From positions 1 to 33,800 of the IMG/VR virus record IMGVR_UViG_3300037674_000276: 33,800 nucleotides of DNA; one strand, given 5' to 3'. The DNA comes from a virus. This document shows positions 20,783 to 28,003 of this stretch, piece after piece. The notes below the pieces were generated by a model that searched no databases, was not told the DNA's origin, and worked only from the letters and a program-made list of their open reading frames with translations. The translations under genes and the position numbers were made by a program. Position 1 is the stretch's first letter. The number at the start of each line of letters is the position of its first letter.

Positions 20783-20997
20783 TGTCCGGACTCCAATCGT
20801 CGTTCAAGTTCGTTTATGTATCTTCCCAAATCCCTAATTAACGCAGCCCCATCATCCGTCGAGGTCGCCGTTTCCATTCCAGCCGGATGACTTCCCGCTA
20901 TCTCGGAGAAGCCGTTCAGCTTCGTCGTCAAGCAACCGCTGCTTGCGACGAACGCGAGCAGCATCAATAAGGTCGTCCACTTTCTTGTCTTTGTCAT
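20779..20997 (-). CDS. Probable outer-membrane spanin lipoprotein, 72 aa
   Basis: A basic start (MTKTRK), a hydrophobic helix (TTLLMLLAFVASS) and Cys22 after SSG form a lipoprotein signal, though the residue at -3 is Ser rather than the usual Leu. The mature part is short and ends in an amphipathic helix (ALIRDLGRYINELERRL). This is the plan of a small o-spanin that fuses membranes at lysis. The gene begins inside the 83-aa coiled-coil gene in another frame and overlaps it by 146 bases, as in Rz/Rz1 pairs. ATG 20997 is chosen; a longer upstream frame has no signal peptide. Confidence 0.6.
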   Translation of the reverse strand: MTKTRKWTTLLMLLAFVASSGCLTTKLNGFSEIAGSHPAGMETATSTDDGAALIRDLGRYINELERRLESGQ

Positions 20998-21103
20998 CTT
21001 TTCTCTTCTGCGCCATCTGCGCTGTCGCGATGTCCCCAAGAGACTCGACTGCATCTACCAATCTTGGCAATGCAGCCAAGCCCTTGAGTGCCGCTAATAT
21101 CAT
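20852..21103 (-). CDS. Coiled-coil protein overlapping the lipoprotein gene, possible inner spanin partner, 83 aa
   Basis: After a mildly hydrophobic start (MILAALKGLAALPRLVDAVESLGDI), residues 30-72 are a charged helix (AQKRKDDKDKKVDDLIDAARVRRKQRLLDDEAERLL). The lipoprotein gene starts within it, suggesting an Rz-like partner. However, the N-terminal stretch is only about 12 residues and contains Lys and Arg, so a convincing membrane anchor is missing. It could be a different small structural or lysis-control protein. ATG 21103 overlaps the holin-like stop (ATGA) and AAGAAG precedes it. Confidence 0.5.
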   Translation of the reverse strand: MILAALKGLAALPRLVDAVESLGDIATAQMAQKRKDDKDKKVDDLIDAARVRRKQRLLDDEAERLLRDSGKSSGWNGNGDLDG

Positions 21104-21297
21104 TTCTTCTTGGCGGAGTACTCTTTGAGAGCGTCCACAATGGACTGACCGCCAATGTATGCTGGTACGATAATGATGACCGCACCAATCACATTTTCTG
21201 CCACTATCGGTGACAGGCTCAACCACTCGGTAGCCAGCACAGTCAAAAGACCGCCAATAGCCATCCAGAGCTTTCTTGATTTCAATTTATCCTTCAT
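21100..21297 (-). CDS. Holin-like small membrane protein, 65 aa
   Basis: Two hydrophobic helices (LWMAIGGLLTVLATEWLSL and VIGAVIIIVPAYIGGQSIV) are flanked by a basic start (MKDKLKSRK) and a basic tail (KEYSAKKK). The helices and charged ends fit a class II-like holin that opens the inner membrane at lysis. It lies between another tiny membrane protein and the coiled-coil/lipoprotein pair, forming a lysis-like group. No endolysin gene was recognised in the window, which lowers certainty. The start overlaps the preceding stop by 11 bases. Confidence 0.65.
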   Translation of the reverse strand: MKDKLKSRKLWMAIGGLLTVLATEWLSLSPIVAENVIGAVIIIVPAYIGGQSIVDALKEYSAKKK

Positions 21298-21460
21298 TTT
21301 TATTATTTTTTATTAGTTGTCTTATCTTTAGAACGATATAAACGAGTGAAGCAACCGAGATGAGAATATGGAGAGCAGTATCAATCTCCAACATCCAGTT
21401 ACCTAAACCGCTCGCGGAGGCAAACCCCACTTTTATATCGTTTAAGTCAATCATTTTCAT
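21287..21460 (-). CDS. Small membrane protein in the lysis group, 57 aa
   Basis: A short frame with MKMIDLNDIKVGFASASGLGNWM, then EIDTALHILISVASLVYIVLKIRQLIKNN. It holds one transmembrane helix at about residues 29-46 and a basic, Asn-rich tail. Its end overlaps the holin-like gene by 11 bases, and it fills a 190-base stretch that would otherwise be empty. The arrangement suggests a holin/antiholin pair, but which of the two makes the lesion cannot be told. GGAGTAA lies before ATG 21460. Confidence 0.6.
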   Translation of the reverse strand: MKMIDLNDIKVGFASASGLGNWMLEIDTALHILISVASLVYIVLKIRQLIKNNKNEG

Positions 21461-21491
21461 TTACTCCACCCGAATACCTTGGCTAAAATTA

Positions 21492-22400
21492 TTATTGATA
21501 CTGATACCTAACTATAACTATCCCATTTGAGCCATCACCGCCCGCTACCGTGCCGGTAGAGTAACCGCTTCCTCCACCACCGCTTCCCGCCGTGGTCGCG
21601 TCACCGCCCTCGTTATTCCCACTGCCTGAACCGCCAGCACCTCCTGCACCGCTACTGCCACCAGCACCCCCGCTGCCGCCTTGGAAGGTTCCTCCACCTC
21701 CGCCAGCAGCATACGTTACGGACGAGCCTGAAATGCTTGAGGCAACTCCCGGCCCACCATCGCCTCCGGTCATCCCAAAGTCATCACCATCGCCTCCCAA
21801 ATCACCCGCACCACCGCCACCGCCACCACCGTACGCAGGTGACATCGCCGCCATACCTCCATCATAGCCTTGTTGTGGAGGCCCAGCCGTTCCCGAACCA
21901 CCCATGCCGCCAGACATGCTGGAATAGATACCGCCACCACCGGAGCCGCCATCATTGCCAGACCCGTCGATTGGCAAGTAACCAGCACCACCGCCGCCGC
22001 CGACAGCCGTGAACGAACCGAAAACACTGTCATCACCATCAGTTCCGTGGTTAGATGTGCTTACCGCTGGCGCACCCGCTCCACCGTCTCCAACCGTAAC
22101 AGAGTATGTAGTAGCGGTAACGGTGTAGGAAGCATCGGAGAGGAGTCCTCCTGCACCACCACCGCCGCCATAAGCCGCACCACCACCTGCACCGCCAGCA
22201 ACAATTAGATACTGAACAGTATCGTCAACGGAACCCACAGAAGTCACTTCAAACGTGCCATCAACAGTAAAAGTGTGAACCTTGTAGTCACCATCAGTGG
22301 TGACGGTTCCGCCAGTAGCGACATTATACTCCCCACCGGGATGCGGAGTTCCACCCGCAGCTTTCTTTAGCATGAATGGATGTACGCCGCCGAATGCCAT
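21492..22400 (-). CDS. Glycine-rich fibre-tip / adhesin-like protein, 302 aa
   Basis: Residues about 40-75 (DYKVHTFTVDGTFEVTSVGSVDDTVQYLIVAGG) match the opening of the glycine-rich domain found in phage receptor-binding and adhesin proteins. The rest is runs of Gly with scattered Ser, Asp and Tyr (AYGGGGGAGG, FTAVGGGGGAGYL, YGGGGGGGAGD), which in T-even gp38-type adhesins build a polyglycine lattice that exposes variable recognition loops. The end (GIVIVRYQYQ) is the usual closing strand. It follows the 238-aa fibre protein by one base. Receptor recognition is likely; the receptor is unknown. Confidence 0.72.
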   Translation of the reverse strand: MAFGGVHPFMLKKAAGGTPHPGGEYNVATGGTVTTDGDYKVHTFTVDGTFEVTSVGSVDDTVQYLIVAGGAGGGAAYGGGGGAGGLLSDASYTVTATTYSVTVGDGGAGAPAVSTSNHGTDGDDSVFGSFTAVGGGGGAGYLPIDGSGNDGGSGGGGIYSSMSGGMGGSGTAGPPQQGYDGGMAAMSPAYGGGGGGGAGDLGGDGDDFGMTGGDGGPGVASSISGSSVTYAAGGGGGTFQGGSGGAGGSSGAGGAGGSGSGNNEGGDATTAGSGGGGSGYSTGTVAGGDGSNGIVIVRYQYQ

Positions 22401-22401
22401 A

Positions 22402-23118
22402 TTACTTCAGGTCTTTTAGTAGAACGGCTTGGATACTGGTTGCGCTGGCGACATAGTAAACAAGTGTGTCAACTGCCCCACCTGCACCAGTGGTTAATGT
22501 TGGTTCAGTGCCGCCCTCGAAATGCCAGTAGCTTGCCGAAAAATCCAAGGTACGACTTCCTGTTCCGTCTTGAGTAATAACAATCACACCAGACTGTCCC
22601 GCCACCAAGTTGCTCGGATTGTCCAAGACACGGTTGCCAGCCAACGTAACTTTGAAGTTGTTTGAAAGCGCAAGGTCAGTGGCAATGTTTGCTCCATCAC
22701 TGAGTGTAGTTACCTCTCCGCGCTGCCCCGCTGTGAACGTCTGGGCAACATCCAGCTTCGCAGTGTCAGCATCATAAGCCTGAACATCTGAACCTATCAC
22801 CAAGCTCAATGAAGTCGGCGTGACGTTGGAGTTGAGCAGGGTTGAGGTACTCGTAAGTCCCGTGCCGCCTTGGGCTGCGGCGACTGTTGTGCCTTCCCAA
22901 GTGCCAGTAGTGACAGTGCCTAAAGTCGTAATCGCAGTAGAACTGCCAACATCAAGCGCAACTGGGTCAGTCGTACCGTCTCCCACAAGAACCTCACCAT
23001 CAGCCAGCACCGCAGTTGCAGTGACCGCACCCACCCCGCTGCCTAGAAGGACTCCGCCATCGGTAAGTGTCTCCGCTCCCGTGCCGCCCTGATAAACTTT
23101 TACAATCGTTTTAGCCAT
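22402..23118 (-). CDS. Tail-fibre-like protein, 238 aa
   Basis: The start (VKVYQGGTGAETLTDGGVLLGSGVGAVTATAVLADGEVLVGDG) is the repeated beta motif seen in phage fibre shafts, and AAQGGTGLTSTS repeats part of it. The middle contains LDVAQTFTAGQRGEV, and the end (TLDFSASYWHFEGG, then VDTLVYYVASATSIQAVLL) is a compact domain common at the end of such fibres. No enzyme motif is seen. It lies between the tailspike and the glycine-rich tip protein, so it may join them or form a second fibre. Confidence 0.65.
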   Translation of the reverse strand: MAKTIVKVYQGGTGAETLTDGGVLLGSGVGAVTATAVLADGEVLVGDGTTDPVALDVGSSTAITTLGTVTTGTWEGTTVAAAQGGTGLTSTSTLLNSNVTPTSLSLVIGSDVQAYDADTAKLDVAQTFTAGQRGEVTTLSDGANIATDLALSNNFKVTLAGNRVLDNPSNLVAGQSGVIVITQDGTGSRTLDFSASYWHFEGGTEPTLTTGAGGAVDTLVYYVASATSIQAVLLKDLK

Positions 23119-23146
23119 TTTGTTTTATTCCTTACTCAGATTCATG

Positions 23147-26100
23147 TTACGCAGTCACTACCGTGTATTTGATATTAGCAATCCAGTTGATTGTTTGTGC
23201 CGCAACCCCCGTCACTTGAACCTCAATGTCATTGCTGTTAATGGCGATGGTTGCGTCCAAAGCACCCGAATCATTATCCTCATCAAAAACCGATGCCACT
23301 GACCCGCGTATGGCGGGGCCACTTCCTCGCCGGTAAACTAATGCTATTTTACGGAACCCCCCTTCGTAGGAGTTATTCCTGCACACCACATCGACTTCCA
23401 CCAGATAGGCTTCATACGTCGATGTCGTAAGTGACCAGATTGCCGTCTGGGTATCATCCGTGGTTACTGCTTGCTGCGTTTCCAACACATAATCCCTGCC
23501 GGAAGTCATCGCAGTAATTGTATTCGAGTATGCTGACGGTCTGCTAACTGCCCCGTTGGCGTGGCCGATGCTCGTATTGTTTTGAAAGACAACATCCGAA
23601 CTCGTGGTTTCAAATCGGTAGCCGTAGGAGAACGTACCGTCATTGACCGTATTGCCAGTGATTATTGTCTCATCACAATCATCAAACTTAACGCCATAGG
23701 TCGCTGACAACTGTTTTGTGACTATATTGTTGGAGACGATTGACTTCGATAATTCCGTGAAGAGCATACTGATATTATTCACGGAGCGAACAACATTATT
23801 GCTCACCACCGAATTAGCAGCATCGTATGTAGCCGCAACGCCACCAGACCCAGAGGTTATATTGCTTTCGTACTCCACACTAATGCCTGACCCAGCCCCA
23901 GTAACGCCGTCAACGAGATTTCCGGTAACGGAATTAGTGCTGCCCGAAACAGAAATAGCTGACCCCGTGTCTGTACCGTATGCGCCCGTATCCTTTATTA
24001 CGTTATCAGCGATGACACAATCAACAACCTGTGAACACACTATGCCGTAGGAAGCGTTCTTAACTATATTGCCAGTAATAGTTGCCCGCTGACATACAAG
24101 TTCGTCAGCACCAGTCGATGGGCCGTTTCTTGTCAGAATGATGCCGTATCCCTTTGCAGTTGACGAATCAGCTTGCTCAACTCGGTTGCCTATAATTACA
24201 ATATCAGTTCCCTGCTTTACTTCCAATCCGTACTGAAAGTCTTCTATGTAATTATCAATGTAAAATATAGAATCAACTGCCCCTTCGACGTCATCGCCTT
24301 CGGCATAAATTCCAATAATTCCGGGGTTCTTGATAAAGTTACCTAAAGCGGTCGCCACAGAGGTAGCCGAATCAAACTTTATTGCTGCCCCTGCAAAATC
24401 CTCAATCCGGCACCCCTGAATCAAAATGTTCCGCGCGTATCGGGAGAAGAAGAAATGCTGACTACCTGTTCCTATCGAGGTAGCCGTGGCCTTAAAGTTC
24501 CTTATCGTGATGTTTTCCAGCCGAGTAGATGCGTCTGTCCCAATAGCGTCGAACAAGTGGTCGTTAAGTGCAGTATTAAGTTGTGCGCCGCCGCCGCCGT
24601 CCAGTGTGATATTACTTTTAAGGTCAAGCGTAGCAGAAATAATGTAAGTTCCAGCCGGAAAGACTAATACTCCCCCTGCTGGTATCGCATCAATCGCTGC
24701 CTGTATCTCAGTAGTGTCATCCGTGACACCATCACCTGTTGCCCCAAAATCTTTTACACTAATCACATCCCGCAACTTCGCTTGGGTGGTACGGTCAACG
24801 GCTCCGGTTCCTGTCGGACTAAACGTAACCAAATCGGAAGTAGTCGAACCAATCGCAGAGGTTGACGCGGTGACAACTTCAATGTTGCCCGTGCCTGTCG
24901 CGGGTGCTGACGAAAAGGTAAGCGTGGTTCCTGATACGGCATAGGTATCTTTCTGCTGGTAGACACCTGAAATATAAACCTGCGTGTTATTCTCTGAAAC
25001 AGGAGTCTGTGAAAGCGTAAACGCCACGGTAGCCGTATCACCATTAAACCTCTGAACGTAAAAAGTTGAAGTGCCAGATGCCTCTTTCCATGCAACCCCA
25101 GATGCGGCAGACGCATCCGCAGTCAACACATAATCATCATCCCCGACTCCGAGCCTAGTCTGCGAAGTGGTGTAAACTTCTAGGTCGCCCTTTGTGGTTA
25201 GATTCCCACCGGACTCTTCTACCCATGTAAGCCCGCCAGTGTCACCTGACTGCGCCGAAAGAACATATCCGTTTGTGGGAGCATTGCTTACTTTAAGGTT
25301 GGCTTCATCAACAACATCATCCGCGATGGTGGCAGCGTTACCTACGCTGGTTACTTCTCCCGTCAGGTTTGCATTGGTGGTAACGGTATCGGCATTGCCA
25401 GTCAGGTCACCAGTTACATCACCAGTTACATCACCGGTTACGTCACCAGTTACATCTCCAGTCAGGTCACCAGTTACGTTTCCGGTAACATTCCCAGTTA
25501 CATTACCAGTGACTGCACCTGTATGCGTACCTGCACTATCTCCCGTTAAGTCCCCAGTAACATCTCCCGTTACATTACCTGTTACGTTACCTGTTACGTT
25601 ACCTGTTACATTCCCAGTTACATTACCTGTCAGCGCACCCGTGAAGGTTGTCGCCGTAACGGTGTTGTCCTTCACCAGAACGCTGTCAATGGTTACACCC
25701 GCAGCACTGGTTGTTTCTGAAACTGTGTCGGTTGTTATGGATTGGCTCGCAGAGACAATGATATTGGTTGAGCCTGTCGTGTTGCCGAGTGCCAGCACTT
25801 CAGCCAACGTATCAGAGGTCGCAACTTCTGCATCCACATAAGCTGTGGTCGCAACCTTCGTTGAGTTGTCGCCGGAACTCTGTGTGGTTCCCACAACTCC
25901 GTCTGCCAGAACGCTTGTTGCCGTGACGTTGCCGGTCAAGTCGCCCGTCACATCTCCGGTCAAGTCTCCAACCACACCGCCCGTTGCGGTAGTTATGCCT
26001 GTAACCTCGGCAGTTCCAGTGGACTTGATTCCTGCTGTGCTTACCTCAAGAGCAAAGGTGTTGGCCGCATTGCCATCAGTCAACGCAACCAAGTTCGCGC

Positions 26101-26176
26101 CATCGCCGCCACCCGCTGGCATCGCCAGCAGTTGGTCATAAGAATCCGCAATCGTACTTCCTGTTAATGTAGCCAT
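23147..26176 (-). CDS. Tailspike / tail fibre with pectate-lyase-type beta-helix, 1009 aa
   Basis: Residues about 179-262 are a tandem tetrapeptide shaft (GNVT, GDVT, GDLT). Residues about 465-530 hold VISVKDFGATGDGVTDDTTEIQAAIDAI, VLVFPAGTYIISATLDL and SNITLDGGGG, the signature start of the pectate-lyase superfamily beta-helix. Rungs rich in Asn, Val and Ile (ITIRNFKAT, GNFIKNPGIIGIYAEG, NSVVSNNVV, KSIVSNNIVTK) follow to about 900. The C-terminal 110 residues form a separate domain. Such proteins bind and often degrade host surface polysaccharide. The catalytic residues cannot be picked from the sequence. It starts directly after the stop of the 89-aa gene. Confidence 0.82.
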   Translation of the reverse strand: MATLTGSTIADSYDQLLAMPAGGGDGANLVALTDGNAANTFALEVSTAGIKSTGTAEVTGITTATGGVVGDLTGDVTGDLTGNVTATSVLADGVVGTTQSSGDNSTKVATTAYVDAEVATSDTLAEVLALGNTTGSTNIIVSASQSITTDTVSETTSAAGVTIDSVLVKDNTVTATTFTGALTGNVTGNVTGNVTGNVTGNVTGDVTGDLTGDSAGTHTGAVTGNVTGNVTGNVTGDLTGDVTGDVTGDVTGDVTGDLTGNADTVTTNANLTGEVTSVGNAATIADDVVDEANLKVSNAPTNGYVLSAQSGDTGGLTWVEESGGNLTTKGDLEVYTTSQTRLGVGDDDYVLTADASAASGVAWKEASGTSTFYVQRFNGDTATVAFTLSQTPVSENNTQVYISGVYQQKDTYAVSGTTLTFSSAPATGTGNIEVVTASTSAIGSTTSDLVTFSPTGTGAVDRTTQAKLRDVISVKDFGATGDGVTDDTTEIQAAIDAIPAGGVLVFPAGTYIISATLDLKSNITLDGGGGAQLNTALNDHLFDAIGTDASTRLENITIRNFKATATSIGTGSQHFFFSRYARNILIQGCRIEDFAGAAIKFDSATSVATALGNFIKNPGIIGIYAEGDDVEGAVDSIFYIDNYIEDFQYGLEVKQGTDIVIIGNRVEQADSSTAKGYGIILTRNGPSTGADELVCQRATITGNIVKNASYGIVCSQVVDCVIADNVIKDTGAYGTDTGSAISVSGSTNSVTGNLVDGVTGAGSGISVEYESNITSGSGGVAATYDAANSVVSNNVVRSVNNISMLFTELSKSIVSNNIVTKQLSATYGVKFDDCDETIITGNTVNDGTFSYGYRFETTSSDVVFQNNTSIGHANGAVSRPSAYSNTITAMTSGRDYVLETQQAVTTDDTQTAIWSLTTSTYEAYLVEVDVVCRNNSYEGGFRKIALVYRRGSGPAIRGSVASVFDEDNDSGALDATIAINSNDIEVQVTGVAAQTINWIANIKYTVVTA
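25392..25640. repeat. 12-bp coding repeat for G[N/D][V/L]T tetrapeptides
   Basis: About 19 consecutive 12-base units inside the tailspike gene encode GNVT, GDVT, GDLT or close variants, broken once by DSAGTHT. The codons differ between units (Gly, Val, Thr and Asn all use several codons), so the peptide is much better conserved than the DNA. This points to selection for a regular protein shaft. It also reads as PVTSPVTS in an antisense frame, which is a shadow. Confidence 0.8.
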
Positions 26177-26446
26177 CTAAAACCCCCACGCTTTCTTAAT
26201 TTGTTTTGTTGTAAATTGCGACTTCTTCAAGAATCTGGAGCCTTCCGTTTGCTCCAGCTTATAGTAGCCATCCTTAACCTGCTCGGCTTGGGAGGGAATT
26301 TTACCCGCCGCACCTACCAAGGTGAATCCTTCTGGGACTGCTTGGCGGGTGTACTCGGCCCCGTCAATGTCGATACACTCAGTCCCTATAGGAACCAACT
26401 GCTCAACAACATCCCCTCTCTCCGATTCAAAGGAGTAAAGAGGCAT
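26177..26446 (-). CDS. Small conserved phage protein, FmdB-like start without zinc Cys, 89 aa
   Basis: The opening MPLYSFESERGDVVEQLVPIGTECIDIDG has the spacing of FmdB-type zinc-ribbon proteins (MPLYEFxCxxCG), but the Cys pairs are replaced. The rest (YTRQAVPEGFTLVG; KDGYYKLEQTEGSRFLKKSQFTTKQIKKAWGF) ends in a basic helix. Similar short proteins are found beside capsid genes in phages. The role is unknown. Its stop is followed directly by the tailspike start, and its start overlaps the previous stop (TAATG). Confidence 0.6.
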   Translation of the reverse strand: MPLYSFESERGDVVEQLVPIGTECIDIDGAEYTRQAVPEGFTLVGAAGKIPSQAEQVKDGYYKLEQTEGSRFLKKSQFTTKQIKKAWGF

Positions 26447-26751
26447 TAGTACAGTGCCTCTTCGTCTACCGCTTCCGCAGCAGCCAAAAGTTCATCACCC
26501 TCCAAGTCAAGAGCAGCTTCCTCCGCATCAAGTGCCTCCGCATCAACCGGAATCTCCTCAACTACGTCTTCAATATACTCAACCGGAACACCTCCAGCAG
26601 TTTTGATTTGAACATGGGCAGTGCCATCTTCGTTCACGGCAACAACCTCACCCTCGACAGAATCAAGAACAACGGCATCACCAATAGCAGGAGAAAGAGC
26701 TTCCCCTCCCTCAGTTTCGGAAACCAACGCTTCCATAGGAACTTTAATCAT
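26446..26751 (-). CDS. Acidic hypothetical protein after capsid gene, 101 aa
   Basis: The first half is a small beta-rich unit (AIGDAVVLDSVEGEVVAVNEDGTAHVQI) and the second is a long acidic, Ala/Glu-rich tail (VDAEALDAEEAALDLEGDELLAAAEAVDEEALY). I choose ATG 26751 with GAAGG seven bases upstream. The longer frame to 26850 would cross a GC-rich hairpin and lacks a ribosome site. Its place just after the major capsid gene could suit a decoration or assembly factor, but nothing else supports this. Confidence 0.6.
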   Translation of the reverse strand: MIKVPMEALVSETEGGEALSPAIGDAVVLDSVEGEVVAVNEDGTAHVQIKTAGGVPVEYIEDVVEEIPVDAEALDAEEAALDLEGDELLAAAEAVDEEALY

Positions 26752-26790
26752 TTCATTACCTTCTTTTTTAGAATCAACAGAACTACTGCA

Positions 26791-26811
26791 GGAGGGGGAA
26801 TGTCCCCCTCC
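26791..26811 (-). terminator. GC-rich hairpin after the major capsid gene
   Basis: GGAGGGGGA (26791-26799) and TCCCCCTCC (26803-26811) form a perfect nine-pair stem with a three-base loop in the 113-base gap between the capsid gene and the 101-aa gene. On the transcribed strand no T-run follows it directly. It may act as a partial terminator or as a 3' stabiliser giving more capsid mRNA than downstream mRNA. Confidence 0.5.
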
Positions 26812-26864
26812 CACAGTAATAATAAGAGTTACGCCACCTTTGGGCTGCATAACGTGTTTAACCT

Positions 26865-27983
26865 TTACGCAGTGGAAGCAGTCTTGCTTCGCATGATAAC
26901 GTAGTAACCAGTGTTCTGCCGCAGGGTAGTCCAGAAGACCTTGAAACCAGCGGTAATCAGCATATTGAGCGGGTCGCTCTTATCTGCTGAATCCGTGATA
27001 ATCATCTTCGGACTGAACGGAGACTGACTAGCCAGTTCCGGCACACCGTACGCTCCTTCTCCCAAGAACAGGGAGGCGTGAACGTCTTTCGTGTTTCCGG
27101 TTCCGCCACCAGCCGCAGCATCATAGATGAAGCGGTCAGCGTCAGTTCCAAGTGCGTCAGCAGTAATGAACGGATTCGTTGTCATAACGAACTTGGCACC
27201 GAATAAACGGCCAACCTCGCCCTTATACAACTCTTCCACATTACTATACTGCGATGCGTTCAACCAAGTGTTGTCCTGCATGATGTCGCTCAATACTTGA
27301 GGACTACACACAGCAGCATACATCCCACCGCTGGCGGGTTGCGCTCGGTTAACCTTTAACTGAGTCACAGCATTCAGAACAGCCGCACCATCCAGCGTAT
27401 TGCCAGTGGTCGTTGATTCAAACGCCGAGTATTCAGTTGAGCCAGTCGTCTGCCTTGTGCCATCCGCATAGATTTCAGTGAGTGAATCACCGTTATCAAG
27501 GTTCACAGATGGGTCAGCGTTATAGCCGCCTTCCATAGCAGTCGCGCCTGAGTTCACGTTATCGCCCACATTGGAACCAACCAATATGTTGCGCGTGATG
27601 TTGTCCATATCGATGGCAGCATCTTGTCCGTTAATCTTGACACTCTGTTGCAAGGAATTAAATAAATCCGTTGCATTTAGAACGTCAGACAGTTTGACAA
27701 TCTGACCACGTTGGATGAGCGTCTTGCTGATTTTCGTCAGCGCAATCGCCCGTTCTCCCACAGTTGAGGCATCGCCTTCAGTTAGGGTGTTGATATCAGT
27801 TGCTTTCGGTGTATCCCACCTAAACATTGATATTGCTTTATGACCCGACTTCGCAGGAAGCGGGGCTTTGGAGCCGAACTGGTCGAGTACCAGAGCTTGA
27901 ACAGCATAGGTCAGCAATTTCTTGCTGAAATAATTTTGGTACTGGTTCGCCAGTGCAGCATCAGTAGTGACATTAGTAGCCAT
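26865..27983 (-). CDS. Major capsid protein, N4-gp56 family, 372 aa
   Basis: The main shell subunit. The N-terminus (ANQYQNYFSKKLLTYAVQALVLDQFGSKAPLPAKSGHKAISMFRWD) and the segment LTEGDASTVGERAIALTKISKTLIQRGQIVKLSDVL are typical of the N4-gp56-type HK97-fold capsid family. Further features are NGQDAAIDMDNITRNILVG, LNAVTQLKVNRAQPASGGMYAAVCSPQVLSDI and KMIITDSADKSDPLNMLITAGFKVFW. Length fits the family. It follows the scaffold gene and precedes small capsid-linked genes. There is no sign of a protease domain or prohead peptide. Confidence 0.9.
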   Translation of the reverse strand: MATNVTTDAALANQYQNYFSKKLLTYAVQALVLDQFGSKAPLPAKSGHKAISMFRWDTPKATDINTLTEGDASTVGERAIALTKISKTLIQRGQIVKLSDVLNATDLFNSLQQSVKINGQDAAIDMDNITRNILVGSNVGDNVNSGATAMEGGYNADPSVNLDNGDSLTEIYADGTRQTTGSTEYSAFESTTTGNTLDGAAVLNAVTQLKVNRAQPASGGMYAAVCSPQVLSDIMQDNTWLNASQYSNVEELYKGEVGRLFGAKFVMTTNPFITADALGTDADRFIYDAAAGGGTGNTKDVHASLFLGEGAYGVPELASQSPFSPKMIITDSADKSDPLNMLITAGFKVFWTTLRQNTGYYVIMRSKTASTA

Positions 27984-28003
27984 TATTAATACCTTCCTGT
28001 CTG

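Noticed and set aside
25194-25841. + strand 215-residue frame rich in PVTSPVT
   Set aside because: It is the antisense of the tetrapeptide shaft in the tailspike gene; its repeats come from the opposite strand.
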